DNA from: Diphasiastrum complanatum
Lineage: Eukaryota; Streptophyta; Lycopodiopsida; Lycopodiales; Lycopodiaceae
Assembly: GCA_029204225.1 (NCBI GenBank)
Contig: CM055107.1
Location: 11,541,068 to 11,605,067 of the forward strand
Reading direction: 5' to 3'
Length of the DNA: 64,000 bases
Numbering within the stretch: position 1 is the stretch's first letter; each line of letters starts with the position of its first letter. The notes under the pieces are model-generated. The model saw only the letters and a list, made by a program, of their open reading frames with translations, had not been told where the DNA came from and did no database searches. This document shows positions 9,511-19,770 of this stretch, in pieces. Made by a program: the position numbers and the translations under genes.

Positions 9511-10152
9511 TGTGAAGGATTTTAGATGATTCAAGATCCAATCCATGTCCCTAATCTTTGGTTACAAAAGGAGCAAACCAACAATCTTGCCAATGTAGAA
9601 AAATTAGCATCTACATACAAAATGAGATGCAAACTCTAAGAGATACTGATCAAACATGAACCAAAACATAAAATATAGTTGTTGTACGTACAATTACAGT
9701 ACCCTATTGTATTTCACACGTGTGGAACTGAAAATAGCAATAAATGATCATTCTACACATAGAATTGCAAGATAACATTATGAGAGTGCACCAATGAGCA
9801 GTAGAACTCAAAGAGGACTATGTATAATAATGAAATGAGAGAGAGAAGAGAGAAGATGTGTCTCTCCACAAGTTACATCCTTTTCTAACAGGTCCAAACC
9901 CTATTTGGCCACTTGGCTTTCCCTCCAAAATGTAAACCCTACTATTTTTGGGTCTAGATTCAATGTACCCAAAGTTCAAATTTGAATCTCTCTCAAACTC
10001 GACTACCAACTTTCCACACTTTCAAAAAGTATTTATTGAATGTATTTTAAACTAATATAACTTCAAAAAGTTTATCTCTAAGTCTAAAATGAGTTTTGGC
10101 CTCATATTGACAATTTACCAAAATATGACTAAACTTGTTGAAATCTCTCACA
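9511..10152 (-). repeat. 3' LTR of element C
   Basis: About 642 bp, from TGTGAAGG to CTCTCACA, directly followed by a polypurine tract on the minus strand. The length matches the LTRs of A and B. Its first 315 bp recur, interrupted by element D, at 12962-13105 and 15056-15225, which identifies those pieces as the 5' LTR. Confidence 0.75.
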
Positions 10153-10170
10153 CTCCCTCGTCAACTAGTT
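10153..10170 (-). promoter_or_regulatory. Polypurine tract of element C
   Basis: The minus strand reads AGTTGACGAGGGAG against the LTR, close to the tract of element B (AGTTGAAGAGGGAG). Confidence 0.7.
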
Positions 10171-10558
10171 TTGTGAATGAAATGATTCCTCCATGCTTCA
10201 AACTTTGAACTTTCTAAAAAATTACAGCAACCAACCAAGTAGGTTGCACTAGTCGATGACCACGAATTCACCAAAAATTGACAATCTCCAAGTATTGGCA
10301 CCAAGTAGCTCAACACTTGAGAACTTAGGCATGGATGAGTGACATAATGAACCTCCAATAGCTTCATTTCCATCAGCAAAACCAGCCAAGAATGCTAGTA
10401 CAACTCCAACAATAAAATATTGCAAGACAATGTAGCTAGTTTGTCCATATCTTGACAATTTGCACACATCCATATGAAATTGCTCAAACATGAGATATAA
10501 CAAGTAAAGTAAACTTGAACAACACTTTCTTGATGTTTTTTTGACCTTACTTGAGTCT

Positions 10559-11420
10559 TCAATAAGCTACAAAAACAAATCCATAACACACAAGAAGATT
10601 ATCCAAAACATGTGAGTAAAGCAAAATGAGTCGCTTCCACTTGCTTATCTTTCTCTTGATCATCAAAAATATCAAAGATATGACCCTCTGGAAATACTCC
10701 CTCTCAAACATATGTTCTTGATCCAACAAGATCTCATCAATGCTTGATCTCGATCTTCCATAAAGGTTAGTGAAAACAATGTCATTGGTGGCACCATGAT
10801 AACTCAAAAGATAGATTCCAAACTTTCCATCCAACATGAAGTAGATATGGTGAAGATGAGTATCAAACCTAATAAATCCAGCCTCTTGAGTCCATAACAG
10901 CCCTCTTGAGTCCATAACAAACCTCAATAAGCTCACCAATGAGATCTCCCTTGCCTTGAAGAAATTGCCTCTCGATTTGCTCCATGTAGTCTTCTCCAAC
11001 CAACCTTTGGCCATGTTGATCATGAGGGATCAATTCACAATCATAGAATCCTTTGAGTTGATAAAGAGATGTGAGATTCATGACTTGGATCTTCCCGAGA
11101 ACCAATCTTCCATTGCTCTTTTCTTCATAAGACTCCCTTTTAATGATTGCATCATAAGAAGTAGAAACCTCAAAGACAGTAGAAGCCATGAAATAAATGA
11201 TTAGTACCTTCAACATAAGAATGATTGAAGTACTCTCTTTTTTCAAGTAAGAATTTCTACTCAATGTTTTAGGTAATGACTCATATGATAATAATTCTTC
11301 CTCACTATCATTCACAATGGCATCATTCAAAGTACATCCTACTTCGAACTCTTCACATACTTCTCTTCTTCTTGACTTGTAACTATCTCCCTCACCAAGT
11401 CTCTTGATAGAACCATTTGA
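10559..11420 (-). pseudogene. Element C: 3' part of the extension ORF (frameshifted)
   Basis: Two overlapping minus-strand frames (10559-11023 and 10869-11954) together match the long extension of element B: N-D-S-E-E-E, T-S-L-Y-Q-L-K, D-Y-M-E-Q, and the F-D-T-H-L-H..Y-F-M-L-D-G-K-F-G-I-Y-L-L segment. A short local duplication (CCTCTTGAGTCCATAACA, near 10880-10917) and a frameshift break the frame where B is open. As in B, the place where copia reverse transcriptase has Y-V-D-D reads as unrelated residues. Between 10171 and 10558 only scattered similarity to the end of B's ORF remains. Confidence 0.7.
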
Positions 11421-11421
11421 T

Positions 11422-12579
11422 CTATTCTCTTTGTGAAGACATGTGACTCCACTTGCTGCAAAAAATGACTTTCTTGGACTCATCACAAAAGAATGTAGAA
11501 GAACCACCTCTTTCATGCATGCAACTAGCAACATCTTTTTCCATATAATCAAAGAAATCATTAGCAACAATCTTTTCCAAGGAAGAACCTTCACCTCCAT
11601 TGATGAAGTTAGCTCTTTCCTTACCTTTCGCATGCTTGCACTTGCCATGAAGAACCATTGAAACACCATCATTATCCTCAAGACTAGCCAAGTTAGCACA
11701 AAGATGAACATCTCTAAGAAGCATATTAGATCTTGATCTAGATCTAGCATAAGGAAGCTTGTTAGACTTTGCATGAGATCCACCAATCTTATTGATGCTA
11801 AAAGGGAACTTTGGAAAGTTGAAACCAATCTCCTTTTCCATTTCATCCTTTTTGTTAGCCATAACAAAAGCATCAAACTTGAAAAGTCTACCTTGTCTAT
11901 TGCCCCTAAAAACCAAGATTTCTTCCTTTGTAATGAAACAAGCATCACCACCAAACTTTACCATGTATCCTTTCTCTATCATTTGACCAACACTTAGCAG
12001 ATTCTTTGAAAGTGAAGGAATGTAAAGAACACCATCAAGTCTTGCTTTCCTATTAGTAGAGAGACAAATAGGAATTGAACCAATACCTTCAATCACACAC
12101 TCACTACCATTGGCCATGTGAATTGCTTTCTTGGCTCCATCATAAGTGACCAAAGAAGTAAAGAACTCCTTGTGACCAGTCATGTGTGAACTAGCTCCAC
12201 CATCAATCCACCATGAATCTTTGTCATCTTCACTTGATATTAGACTTGAAGAACACATCAAAAGAGAATCACCACCACCTAGATCCTCATTATAGGTAGT
12301 AAAGTTTATTTGCTTGCTACCTTCATCTCTTTGCTTCTTCAAACATTCATTTGCAAAATGCCCTTTGATTCCACAATAGAAACATTTTAACTTTGACTTA
12401 TCTTTCTTCTTTCCAAAAGAGGAAGTCTCACCTTGATCTTGACCCTTGCCTTTGCCTTTGTCCTTGAACTTGCCTTTGACGAACATAGCCTCCTCTTCAT
12501 ATTGAGATGTTGATGTAGATCCACCTCCTCTTGATTGAAGCCTATACTCCTCATTCACCAAGATCTCGTGCAAATCCAC
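11422..12579 (-). pseudogene. Element C: Gag knuckle, protease-like and extension start
   Basis: Open frame of 385 codons. From its N-terminus: end of the Gag core, then a CCHC knuckle near 12347-12390 (C-F-Y-C-G-I-K-G-H-F-A-N-E-C), then a retroviral-type aspartic protease with W-W-I-D-G-G-A-S-S-H-M-T-G near 12175-12213 (family D-S-G-A) and the flap-side L-D-G-V-L-Y-I-P-S-L-S-K-N-L-L-S-V. It then passes straight into R-S-R-S-N-M-L-L and the sequence that in element B directly follows the knuckle. C therefore keeps a protease that B lacks, joined to the same extension. Upstream and downstream pieces lie in other frames, so the copy is dead. Confidence 0.8.
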
Positions 12580-12658
12580 AAAGTCTTTTGAATAGAAAAA
12601 CTTTGAACAAGATTAGCATGATCATCCAACAAGCCATTAAGTATAACTTGAACAAGTT

Positions 12659-12961
12659 CTACCTCCTTAATGCTTTCATCAATACATTATTGAATGTTTT
12701 AACCCTCAAAACAAAAGCATGAGTACTCTCTTCCTTCTTTTTCAAACTTTGAAAGATTTGCCTCCTAAGAGTAAGCACCCTTGATGTAGACTTGGATTCA
12801 TAAAGCTTCTTCAAGGCTTCCCAAGCCTCCAAAGATGATGTGCACTTACCAACTTCCTTGAAAAGCTCATTGGTAACATTCATCTTAATCATGTGTAGAG
12901 CCTTCTTTGTTCTCTTGTCATACCTCACTTGATCTTGTTGAGTTGATGATCTCTCCTCCAA
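12659..12961 (-). pseudogene. Element C: Gag core fragment
   Basis: Minus-strand frame of 100 codons matching the central Gag of element B, including A-L-H-M-I-K-M-N-V-T-N-E-L, the T-S-R-V-L-T-L-R-R-Q-I-F-Q-S segment and S-T-H-A-F-V-L-R-V-K. The N-terminal region of Gag is absent because the frame abuts the LTR at 12961. A frameshift separates it from 11422-12579. Confidence 0.8.
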
Positions 12962-13105
12962 GTGAAGGTTTTTAAATCATTCAAGATCCAATCCGTGTCC
13001 CTGATCTTTGGTTACAAAAGGAGCAAACCAACAATCCTGCCAACGTAAAAAAATCAGCATCTACATACAAAATGAGATGCAAACTCTAAGAGATACTGAT
13101 CAAAC
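12962..13105 (-). repeat. 5' LTR of element C, left piece
   Basis: Matches 9512-9655 of the 3' LTR at a constant offset of 3450. It ends with the target word CAAAC, after which element D begins. Confidence 0.8.
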
Positions 13106-13188
13106 TGAAGAAACAAAACGTTTCTATTTACAAAGCTTTGCTAGCTTTCAGCCCTCTTTCTGACGAAGATGTTCACGAACACGAAAGT

Positions 13189-14425
13189 GGGATGGAAAAA
13201 ACCTCACTTCTGTCATAAGGAAGATGAAAGATCTATTCCTATCACTACATAACTCTGGAGCCGAGAACGCAGTGTCAGCTGAGAAGCAGCTCACGTACCT
13301 GTTGAGAGCCTTACCTAGATCATTCCAGACGACGAGAACCCTGCTTGCGAAAGATCCTACCATGAAGCTCAAAAAGGCGATTGTCGAGATTTGAGAGAAA
13401 GTCGAGGCTAGAGAACATCTTAATTACAAAGATGGTTCTGACCAAGCCCTTTACGACAACAAGAAAAAATCCACGAAACAATTTAAGTCTAAGAGGGAGT
13501 CGAACCAAAGGCAGGATCGTGACCAACAAGCAGAGGGGACCATCAAAGGCAACTAGAAGAGCAAAGGGAGGTCGAAGCAGCAAGGTGGAGAAAAGAAGAC
13601 TTGCATGAGATGCAGAAGAGACGGGCATACAGTTGATACATGTTGGCTCAATCCCAAGATTGAGTGTATACACTACCAGAAAAAAGGTCATGCAACTATG
13701 GATTGCCGCCAGAACCCGAAGAATAAATCAGCACAGAACATACAGGAGAACAGCAACAGTTCATCCTATGTCGAGGAGCTCGAGAGCTCGAAGATGGGCG
13801 AAGAAACATCGAACAGAAACTGTTCGACCGCCTACATCTGTGAAGACGTATGTGCAGCGTCAACATTTGACACACACGAGGTGATCCTAGATTCAAGAGC
13901 CACCTCACACTTCCTGACATCAAGACGAATCATGTCTGATTTCAGAAGTGCAGATCCTTCAAGATTCATAGTTCTTGGAGATGAATCCAAACATCAAGTG
14001 AACGACATTGGTTCACTGTGGCTCAACACCAATGGCAGAGACAGACGGCTCGAAGACGTTCTATTCGTGCCTACACTGCAACAAGACTTACTTTTTGTAG
14101 CAAGAATAATAGATGCAAAGATGCATGTGACTTTTTTTTACGAAGCATGCAACGTGATTGATGCCAGTACTAGTACTCTGATTGCTCAAGACAGAAGAAA
14201 AAGAAATTTATATCATCTAAAAGTACGCCTACCTACAAATCAGGTGCATCAGATTCGTGATGATTCGGCAGACACTCTATGGCACAAGAGACTCTGCCAC
14301 ATGAACTCAATGGCACTTTACCAAAACAAACCATCATGGAGCGATAATAGGGGTTAGTCGCAACCAATTCGACCACCTGTGATGCATGTTTGAAAGGCAA
14401 GATGTCACGCACTCCATTCATTATA
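13189..14425 (+). pseudogene. Element D gag-protease-preintegrase remnant
   Basis: Plus-strand coding remnant in shifting frames. Frame 13605-14357 carries R-C-R-R-D-G-H-T-V-D-T-C and a second knuckle-like C-I-H-Y-Q-K-K-G-H-A-T-M-D-C (second Cys changed to Tyr). The protease motif reads I-L-D-S-R-A-T-S-H-F, where element F has D-S-G-A-T-S-H, so the active-site Gly is lost. The segment W-H-K-R-L-C-H-M-N-S-M-A-L-Y-Q belongs to the GAG-preintegrase domain, after which the sequence jumps into LTR. It is closely related to element F (22482-25795). Confidence 0.85.
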
Positions 14426-14428
14426 CTC

Positions 14429-15055
14429 TAGGTCGTGGATAATCTGCCACTCTTGTAATTTTTTGATTAATTGTAATTTAATTACTCTAATCTAAAAGGT
14501 TACAAAGAGCGACTATATACTTATTGGATGATATTTGACAGAAAGAGAGACATACACAAAAAAAAGGTAGTCTGATGCTAGTAAGCAATCAAGATGAAAT
14601 ACAGACAAGAAGCCTGCCTATGTGCGAGAGAAGTTCTGTGAGCAGGATCCATAGTGATCCACAAGTCCGCTAGTAAGCGAGACATTCACTCGTGAAAGAA
14701 CTGTATTTCTCTCATGCCAACGCACTGCGTAGATTTGCATGCAGTGCTTGAAGAATTAAATAAAAATCAATAGATGGTCTTGAATGCAAATGTGTCTGTT
14801 GTTATTCGTGTGTCTGATTCTCCCATTCATTTAATTCTGCACATTGGTTGAGCTTGTTAAATGTTGCATTAATTTATAAAATGTAGATCAACAGTGTCTG
14901 ACTACATTCTGGGTGATTGTAAGAGTGATTCCGCTGGCAGTGTCCAGCGACCACATATGAACTCTATCCGAATTGCATTGAGTCGTAGTTGTTTCGCCTT
15001 CTCGACTGTTTCGCGAAACTTTTGCGACCGCAATTCATTCTTGTGTGTGTCATCA
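14429..15055 (+). repeat. 3' LTR portion of element D
   Basis: Diverged but colinear with the LTR of element F (26000-26941, reverse complement). Shared words include the GTCGTGGATAATCTGCCACT start, the TGATGCTAGTAAGCAATCAAG segment near 14573 and the AACTCTATCCGAAT segment near 14957. It ends TCATCA before the target duplication. Confidence 0.8.
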
Positions 15056-15225
15056 CAAACATGAACCAAAACATAAAATATAGTTGGATTTCCGTACAAT
15101 TATAATACCCTACTGTATTTCACACGTGTGGAACCGAAAATAGCAATAAATGATCATTCTACACATAGAATTGTAAGATAACATCATGAGAGTAGTAGAA
15201 CCCAAAGAGAACCATGTATAATGAA
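15056..15225 (-). repeat. 5' LTR of element C, right piece (truncated)
   Basis: Resumes the LTR of element C after element D; matches 9651-9830 and includes the TTTCACACGTGTGGAA motif at 15118-15133. Similarity stops near 15225. Confidence 0.75.
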
Positions 15226-16545
15226 CTCTAACCAAAAAATCAATTTTTTCACCATGGTATTCCAAACTCTAAACTGACTCGAACCAAAAAAACAGTGATT
15301 ACTTCATTTTGGCCGACATCGAGGTGGCATCCCGCCTCCATAGGTCCATAATTCTCACTAAAATGCTTAGAACTTAACCAAATGAGCTTTAAACGGAACC
15401 TAGTAAAAAATGCCTTTGAACACAAAGTAACAACTAACATTTCCACCATTCTAGAGCTCTTATGAAAGCCAACAACAAAATGATGTAATAAAACAAAACA
15501 CTACCTAATAACTAGCAAAATTCACATAAGACAAGCATAAAACTTACAAAAAGAATTTTGCAACACAAAAAACCTTCAAAACAAAGATATAATCAACTTC
15601 AATATGTTTGACAACCACCCAAAAAAAATCCACCAAAAATTGCAAACTATAAACACTTCAATAAAACAAAAACATCTAAAGAATATAGTAATTTAGAATG
15701 TAATCCCAGCCAAAAAAAAAAAATTGGTTTTAAAAAAGAAACAAAAACATATAACATCAATTAGATTGCTTGGATAAAATACCATATTACATTACTCTAT
15801 TTAAAAAGCTAATTCATCACCTCCAATCCCAAAGCTTGTTTGAAAGTTACCGTAAAAGAATTCATTCCATAGCTCTCTTATCCAATCAAATTGGCTCAAT
15901 TGGTTAGAATGGCATCCAAAGTTTTTCCAATACAACATGTATTCTATGGCTCTCTTACCAAATTACAAACCAAAATTAACTTTACAAATATTCAAGAATA
16001 AAATTTTTTGTCACGCTTCCAATACGAGTTTGACATTCGACTAGATAGCCATAAAATCTGAGGTAGAGCTAGGAAGAAGAATAATTCTATCGAATACCCA
16101 GTTAAATGATGGAACTTGAAAAGCAGTCTCCTTGACCCTAAGAAAATACATCTTGAATTTGATTTACATACACTTGAAGCATATCAAGCGATGATACTGG
16201 CAGAGGAAGCCAAATTACACAAGGTGGAGGCAAATTTAACCTTAGAACTCGAAAATCCAAGGATCTTCAAAGTGAAGGTGTACACAAGAATGACTTATGA
16301 TCCTTTGTCTGGCACCTAGAGGGCCAACTCAGACAAGCTATCCTCTTTTATCTTTTATCAGAGCAATGCATATGACATCAAGACTGCTTTGACATCTCAA
16401 CGTGAATCCACCGAACTTAATACATTCAGAAAAACATTGGTCATTTTGTTTTGTGCATTCCAACGTGCATTGGTTAATGCTGAGGTTAAAAAGGAAGTTG
16501 TAGACACTTGAAAAGTTGATAGCCATATAGCAAGAAGCCTGCATG
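15226..16545. other. AT-rich intergenic stretch
   Basis: About 1.3 kb rich in A-tracts (for example 15713-15723) with only short open frames and no recognisable domain. It lies just downstream of the 3' end of the DCC-family gene. Confidence 0.5.
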
Positions 16546-16551
16546 TTTATT
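16546..16551 (-). terminator. Possible polyadenylation signal of the DCC-family gene
   Basis: AATAAA on the minus strand about 300 bp after the stop codon at 16853. Position is reasonable for a plant 3' UTR, but a single hexamer in AT-rich DNA is weak evidence. Confidence 0.3.
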
Positions 16552-16852
16552 TCAGAATAACATCTCTTGAATTTCATGATTCATGTTACAAAAATTGTCT
16601 TGAATACAGCATCCAAGCCATTACCTTGGCAGTTATAAAAACAGCAACTCGAATATCTACATAAATCTTACCATCTGATTGACTTCGATCATATCATGTA
16701 GCTGGGACAAGTGAATTTGATGCTTCAGCACTTGCAGTGATTGAATTCGATACGATGAAGAAAGCCTAAACAAAAGATTGTACGCATTATGCACGGATAC
16801 TGACTTCCAGTGAAGTGCATATCATCTTTTATACAATGCTTGTAGCTTATTT

Positions 16853-17097
16853 TTAGTCTTTGCTTTCTTCCTCTTCATGATTCTGCCTACTCCACTCTTC
16901 AAGCAGCTCCTCTCTGTCAATAAACCGATCAAGGACATCTTTGGAAGGTAAAATACATCCCGTTGATCGACCAAACCACTTGTAGCGTCTTGCAGCCACC
17001 ACGTCGTAGATGGCATCACGTACCGGCCCAGGAATCAGCAGAAAACTGCTTAGGGCCGAGTAAGGAGGTGGCAAATATGAGGCCACTTTTATAGCAG
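16853..17097 (-). CDS. DCC-family gene, last coding exon
   Basis: Encodes the C-terminal 81 residues and the TAA stop at 16855-16853. The acceptor is a pyrimidine-rich TTTGTGCAG with AG at 17099-17098, and the exon begins in phase 1, completing a GCT Ala codon with the preceding exon. Family features: L-P-P-P-Y-S-A-L-S-S, P-G-P-V-R-D-A-I-Y-D-V-V-A, R-Y-K-W-F-G, then L-D-R-F-I-D-R-E-E-L-L and an acidic tail rich in Glu. This block is shared by the plant members of DUF393 and is what identifies the gene most firmly. The frame is open to 17143, but codons upstream of 17097 are intronic. Confidence 0.9.
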
Positions 17098-17824
17098 CTG
17101 CACAAAGGCAGAGAAAATTAAAGCACAAACTTTTTGCATACATCAGCTCCTAGAATTCATAAACCACGCATATGGCAACAACATATTGTGCGAAATGCAA
17201 ATCTACTGACAGGTTGCTGAAAAAAGATCATTCCAACTGCGTAGAGCTCTTTGGTGCAGAAAGTTTACAACTACTAATGCAAATGCACACGCTGCTGACA
17301 AATTTCTTTCCGCAAAGCTAAAAGGATGGCACCAATACAGTATTAAACTTGGGAATCAAGCAGTTTTAGAAAGGATGTTCAAAAGTTGAAGACAGCATGA
17401 TATTGAAGTACGATTCTAGTCTTTACACTAGCCACTCACAACCATAGCTTGCATAGCCCTCTCTTTCAGCTGAGAGCCAGTTTTAGGTTCTATTTTAGAT
17501 TAAGTTCCAGTTTCAGTCACATTTCCACTTTCCACTATAATATGAGTCATTATTTCTTATTGGAGATGTCTTGTGCTCCCACAACATGAAATGTAATTTT
17601 CAGTCTTACATACCTGTCGTATCGTAAAGACATCAATAAATCTTTCTTTCTTTTTCTCACTCAACACGAAGATGCCATTATTGCACAATCACATTAGAAC
17701 ACAAAGGAGATAACACACAACATCATAAATTTTATTACTCAATATAAGACGAGTACATGCCATATCATAGGCTTCAGAATTGCCGTTCTCTACCCATGCA
17801 AGACTCTAGGACGCCCAATATGAA

Positions 17825-17826
<2 letters not shown>

Positions 17827-17873
<47 letters not shown>
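17827..17873. repeat. (CT)n microsatellite, 47 bp
   Basis: Uninterrupted CT dinucleotide tract inside intron 2 of the DCC-family gene (GA on the transcribed strand). Confidence 0.95.
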
Positions 17874-17878
<5 letters not shown>

Positions 17879-18173
17879 ACATTATTGCTATTTTTCCTAA
17901 AACCCTAAAAAAACCCTAAAAAATTAAAAAACAGCACCTCTCTCTCTCCTATGCACGCCTCTCCTTCTCTCTTGCCTTTCTATTTCTCTTTCTAGAAACT
18001 TCTCTTTCTATGAATTTCTAAAGTCACATGTTCTCTCTCTAGAAATTTCTAAAGTCACATGTCATTTTCAAGCATTTCAAATGCACTTCAAATGCCCTTC
18101 AAATAAACTTTAGGGCAAACGTGGCCCAATCCAAATTCTCAGTAAGTACAATTTTCACGTGCATGAATTCTGA

Positions 18174-18176
<3 letters not shown>

Positions 18177-18215
<39 letters not shown>
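18177..18215. repeat. (CT)n microsatellite, 39 bp
   Basis: Uninterrupted tract in intron 2 of the DCC-family gene, close to the left repeat of relic E. Confidence 0.95.
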
Positions 18216-18219
<4 letters not shown>

Positions 18220-18829
18220 GCTGAGCCCAAATTTCACACAACACAATGAGTCCCACAAACTAGGATGCAAGCCTATTTATACCTAGGCCCTAAACATCCC
18301 AAAACACAATTATGGGGCAATCTAGGTCTCCACCGACCTCGATGGGGAACAATGCCCACACTTGGAGTAATCCAGCAGGTCAAATCTAGTAGGCAAGACT
18401 ATAGGCTCAAAGTTCATGCCTAGGGACTTATTACATGGCCACACATAATACATAGATAGTGTGTTTGCAGACTTAACATGACTTTTACATACAACAAACA
18501 GGCCTACTGCTAATGGACTCACAAGGACAAAATCAGCATTATTCTTAACAACCCCCTTAATGACTATTTCAACTAACATGACAACTTTATGACTCATAAC
18601 ACTTATTCATAGTATGTACAAGGATTAGTTCAATGAAGATTCATTTGGAAGACATTTGTGTCATCTTTGTCAATTTTATAGATCCAAAGAATCTCAATAC
18701 TTTGGCTTCTGAATTCTAATGTGTTAAAACGTTTTTGAAATGTCCTGCATTTTTCCAACAACCTTTGCAATTCTAAAAACTACTAAAGGCTTTTCTTAAA
18801 TGTTTGGTTGGAGCTTGTTTGAACTTCAA

Positions 18830-19230
18830 ATTCCATTCACAAAGATTTGACCTCCTCGATTTAAATTGCCTAGGAACTATGGTCCAAGAACTGCCTCTCA
18901 ATTCCTTCATTTCAACAAAATGCATGGAAGTCTGAGCTTATGTACTCACCTCCATTATCGGATCTGAGTATTTTTTATTTCTTTCATGTTTTTCTTTCAG
19001 CATAGTTTTTGAAATCCTTGAACTTTGCTAGAAAGTAGACAAAGGTCATGTGGGTTAGATCATCAATGAAAGTATATATGCAGCCTGAGAGTGAAGGTAC
19101 CTTTGGTGGTCCACACAAGTATGAGTGAATAAGCCCAAGAATTTCCTTTGCTCTAATTCCCTCATGCGTAAATGGCTCACGATGATGTTTTCCCTTTCAT
19201 ACAAGATTCACAAGAACTTATCTGCGTATT
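18830..19230 (-). pseudogene. Copia integrase remnant of relic E
   Basis: On the minus strand, with several stops and shifts: C-M-K-G-K-H-H-R-E-P-F-T, L-I-H-S-Y-L-C-G-P (family H-S-D-L-C-G-P, so the first catalytic Asp is Tyr), F-I-D-D-L-T-H-M-T-F-V-Y-F, and I-L-R-S-D-N-G-G-E-Y-I, the second catalytic Asp region. These are GAG-preintegrase and rve-type integrase segments in the right order. Clearly non-functional and old. Confidence 0.75.
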
Positions 19231-19730
19231 CGAAATTTTGAATCCATTCACCATCTGTTTCTCTGACATCTAATACAATGCATTCATGTTGGAACTTGGA
19301 GTATCAGACAACTGATTCAAGCTTGAAGCAAGTGTTCTTGTTCAATTCATTTCACCAAATGTATTAGCAGCCTCTCTATGCAGCACATGCGTTGCGTCTT
19401 ATAGACAACCATTACTCAGTGCAGACTTTGTTTCTTCAATACAAACTGATCCATCAGCATCATTCCCAACATATACTGATATGTTAATGCTACCAACACT
19501 ATTGCAATCAAAGATCTAATCAAAGTTAATAACATTACAATTATCATTGTTCAAATAGTCTTCAATTGTACCTCTATGTTTCATTTGCACAAACATTCTT
19601 TTTGAACTAGTATAATAGAGACCTCATTTCTGTTTCGTTTTATTCTATTTGGGTATGCTCCCATAGTTACATACACACTTGAAATGTCCTCCATAGTCTT
19701 AGATACCTTTTCATAGCTCACAAGTTTATT

Positions 19731-19732
<2 letters not shown>

Positions 19733-19768
<36 letters not shown>
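19733..19768. repeat. (CT)n microsatellite, 36 bp
   Basis: Uninterrupted CT tract in intron 2 of the DCC-family gene, between the two LTR-like repeats of relic E. Confidence 0.95.

Positions 19769-19770
<2 letters not shown>

Larger units (their letters stand above)
9511..13105 (-). mobile_element. Broken copia element C (relative of A and B)
   Basis: Minus-strand element with 3' LTR 9511-10152, polypurine tract 10153-10170, internal region to 12961 and a 5' LTR starting about 12962. Element D splits the 5' LTR at 13105; it resumes at 15056-15225, where it is truncated. The leader, primer-binding site and first part of gag are missing: the gag frame meets the LTR edge directly at 12961. The coding region is frameshifted but carries Gag, CCHC, a protease-like region and the same extension as element B. 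Confidence 0.8.
13101..15060 (+). mobile_element. Internally deleted copia element D with target duplication CAAAC
   Basis: Element 13106-15055 flanked by CAAAC (13101-13105 and 15056-15060). It starts TGAAGAAACAAA, the same LTR terminus as element F (read on F's coding strand), and ends with a diverged form of F's LTR end. Layout: 13106-13188 start of LTR; 13189-14425 gag, protease and start of integrase; about 14429-15055 remainder of an LTR. Most of the 5' LTR and primer-binding site, and all of integrase core, reverse transcriptase and RNase H, have been deleted. The undisturbed site is preserved in the paralogous LTR at 9651-9655, which proves an insertion. Confidence 0.88.

Noticed and set aside
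16116-16319. 67-codon plus-strand ORF rich in charged residues
   Set aside because: Too short, no family recognised and no splice support.
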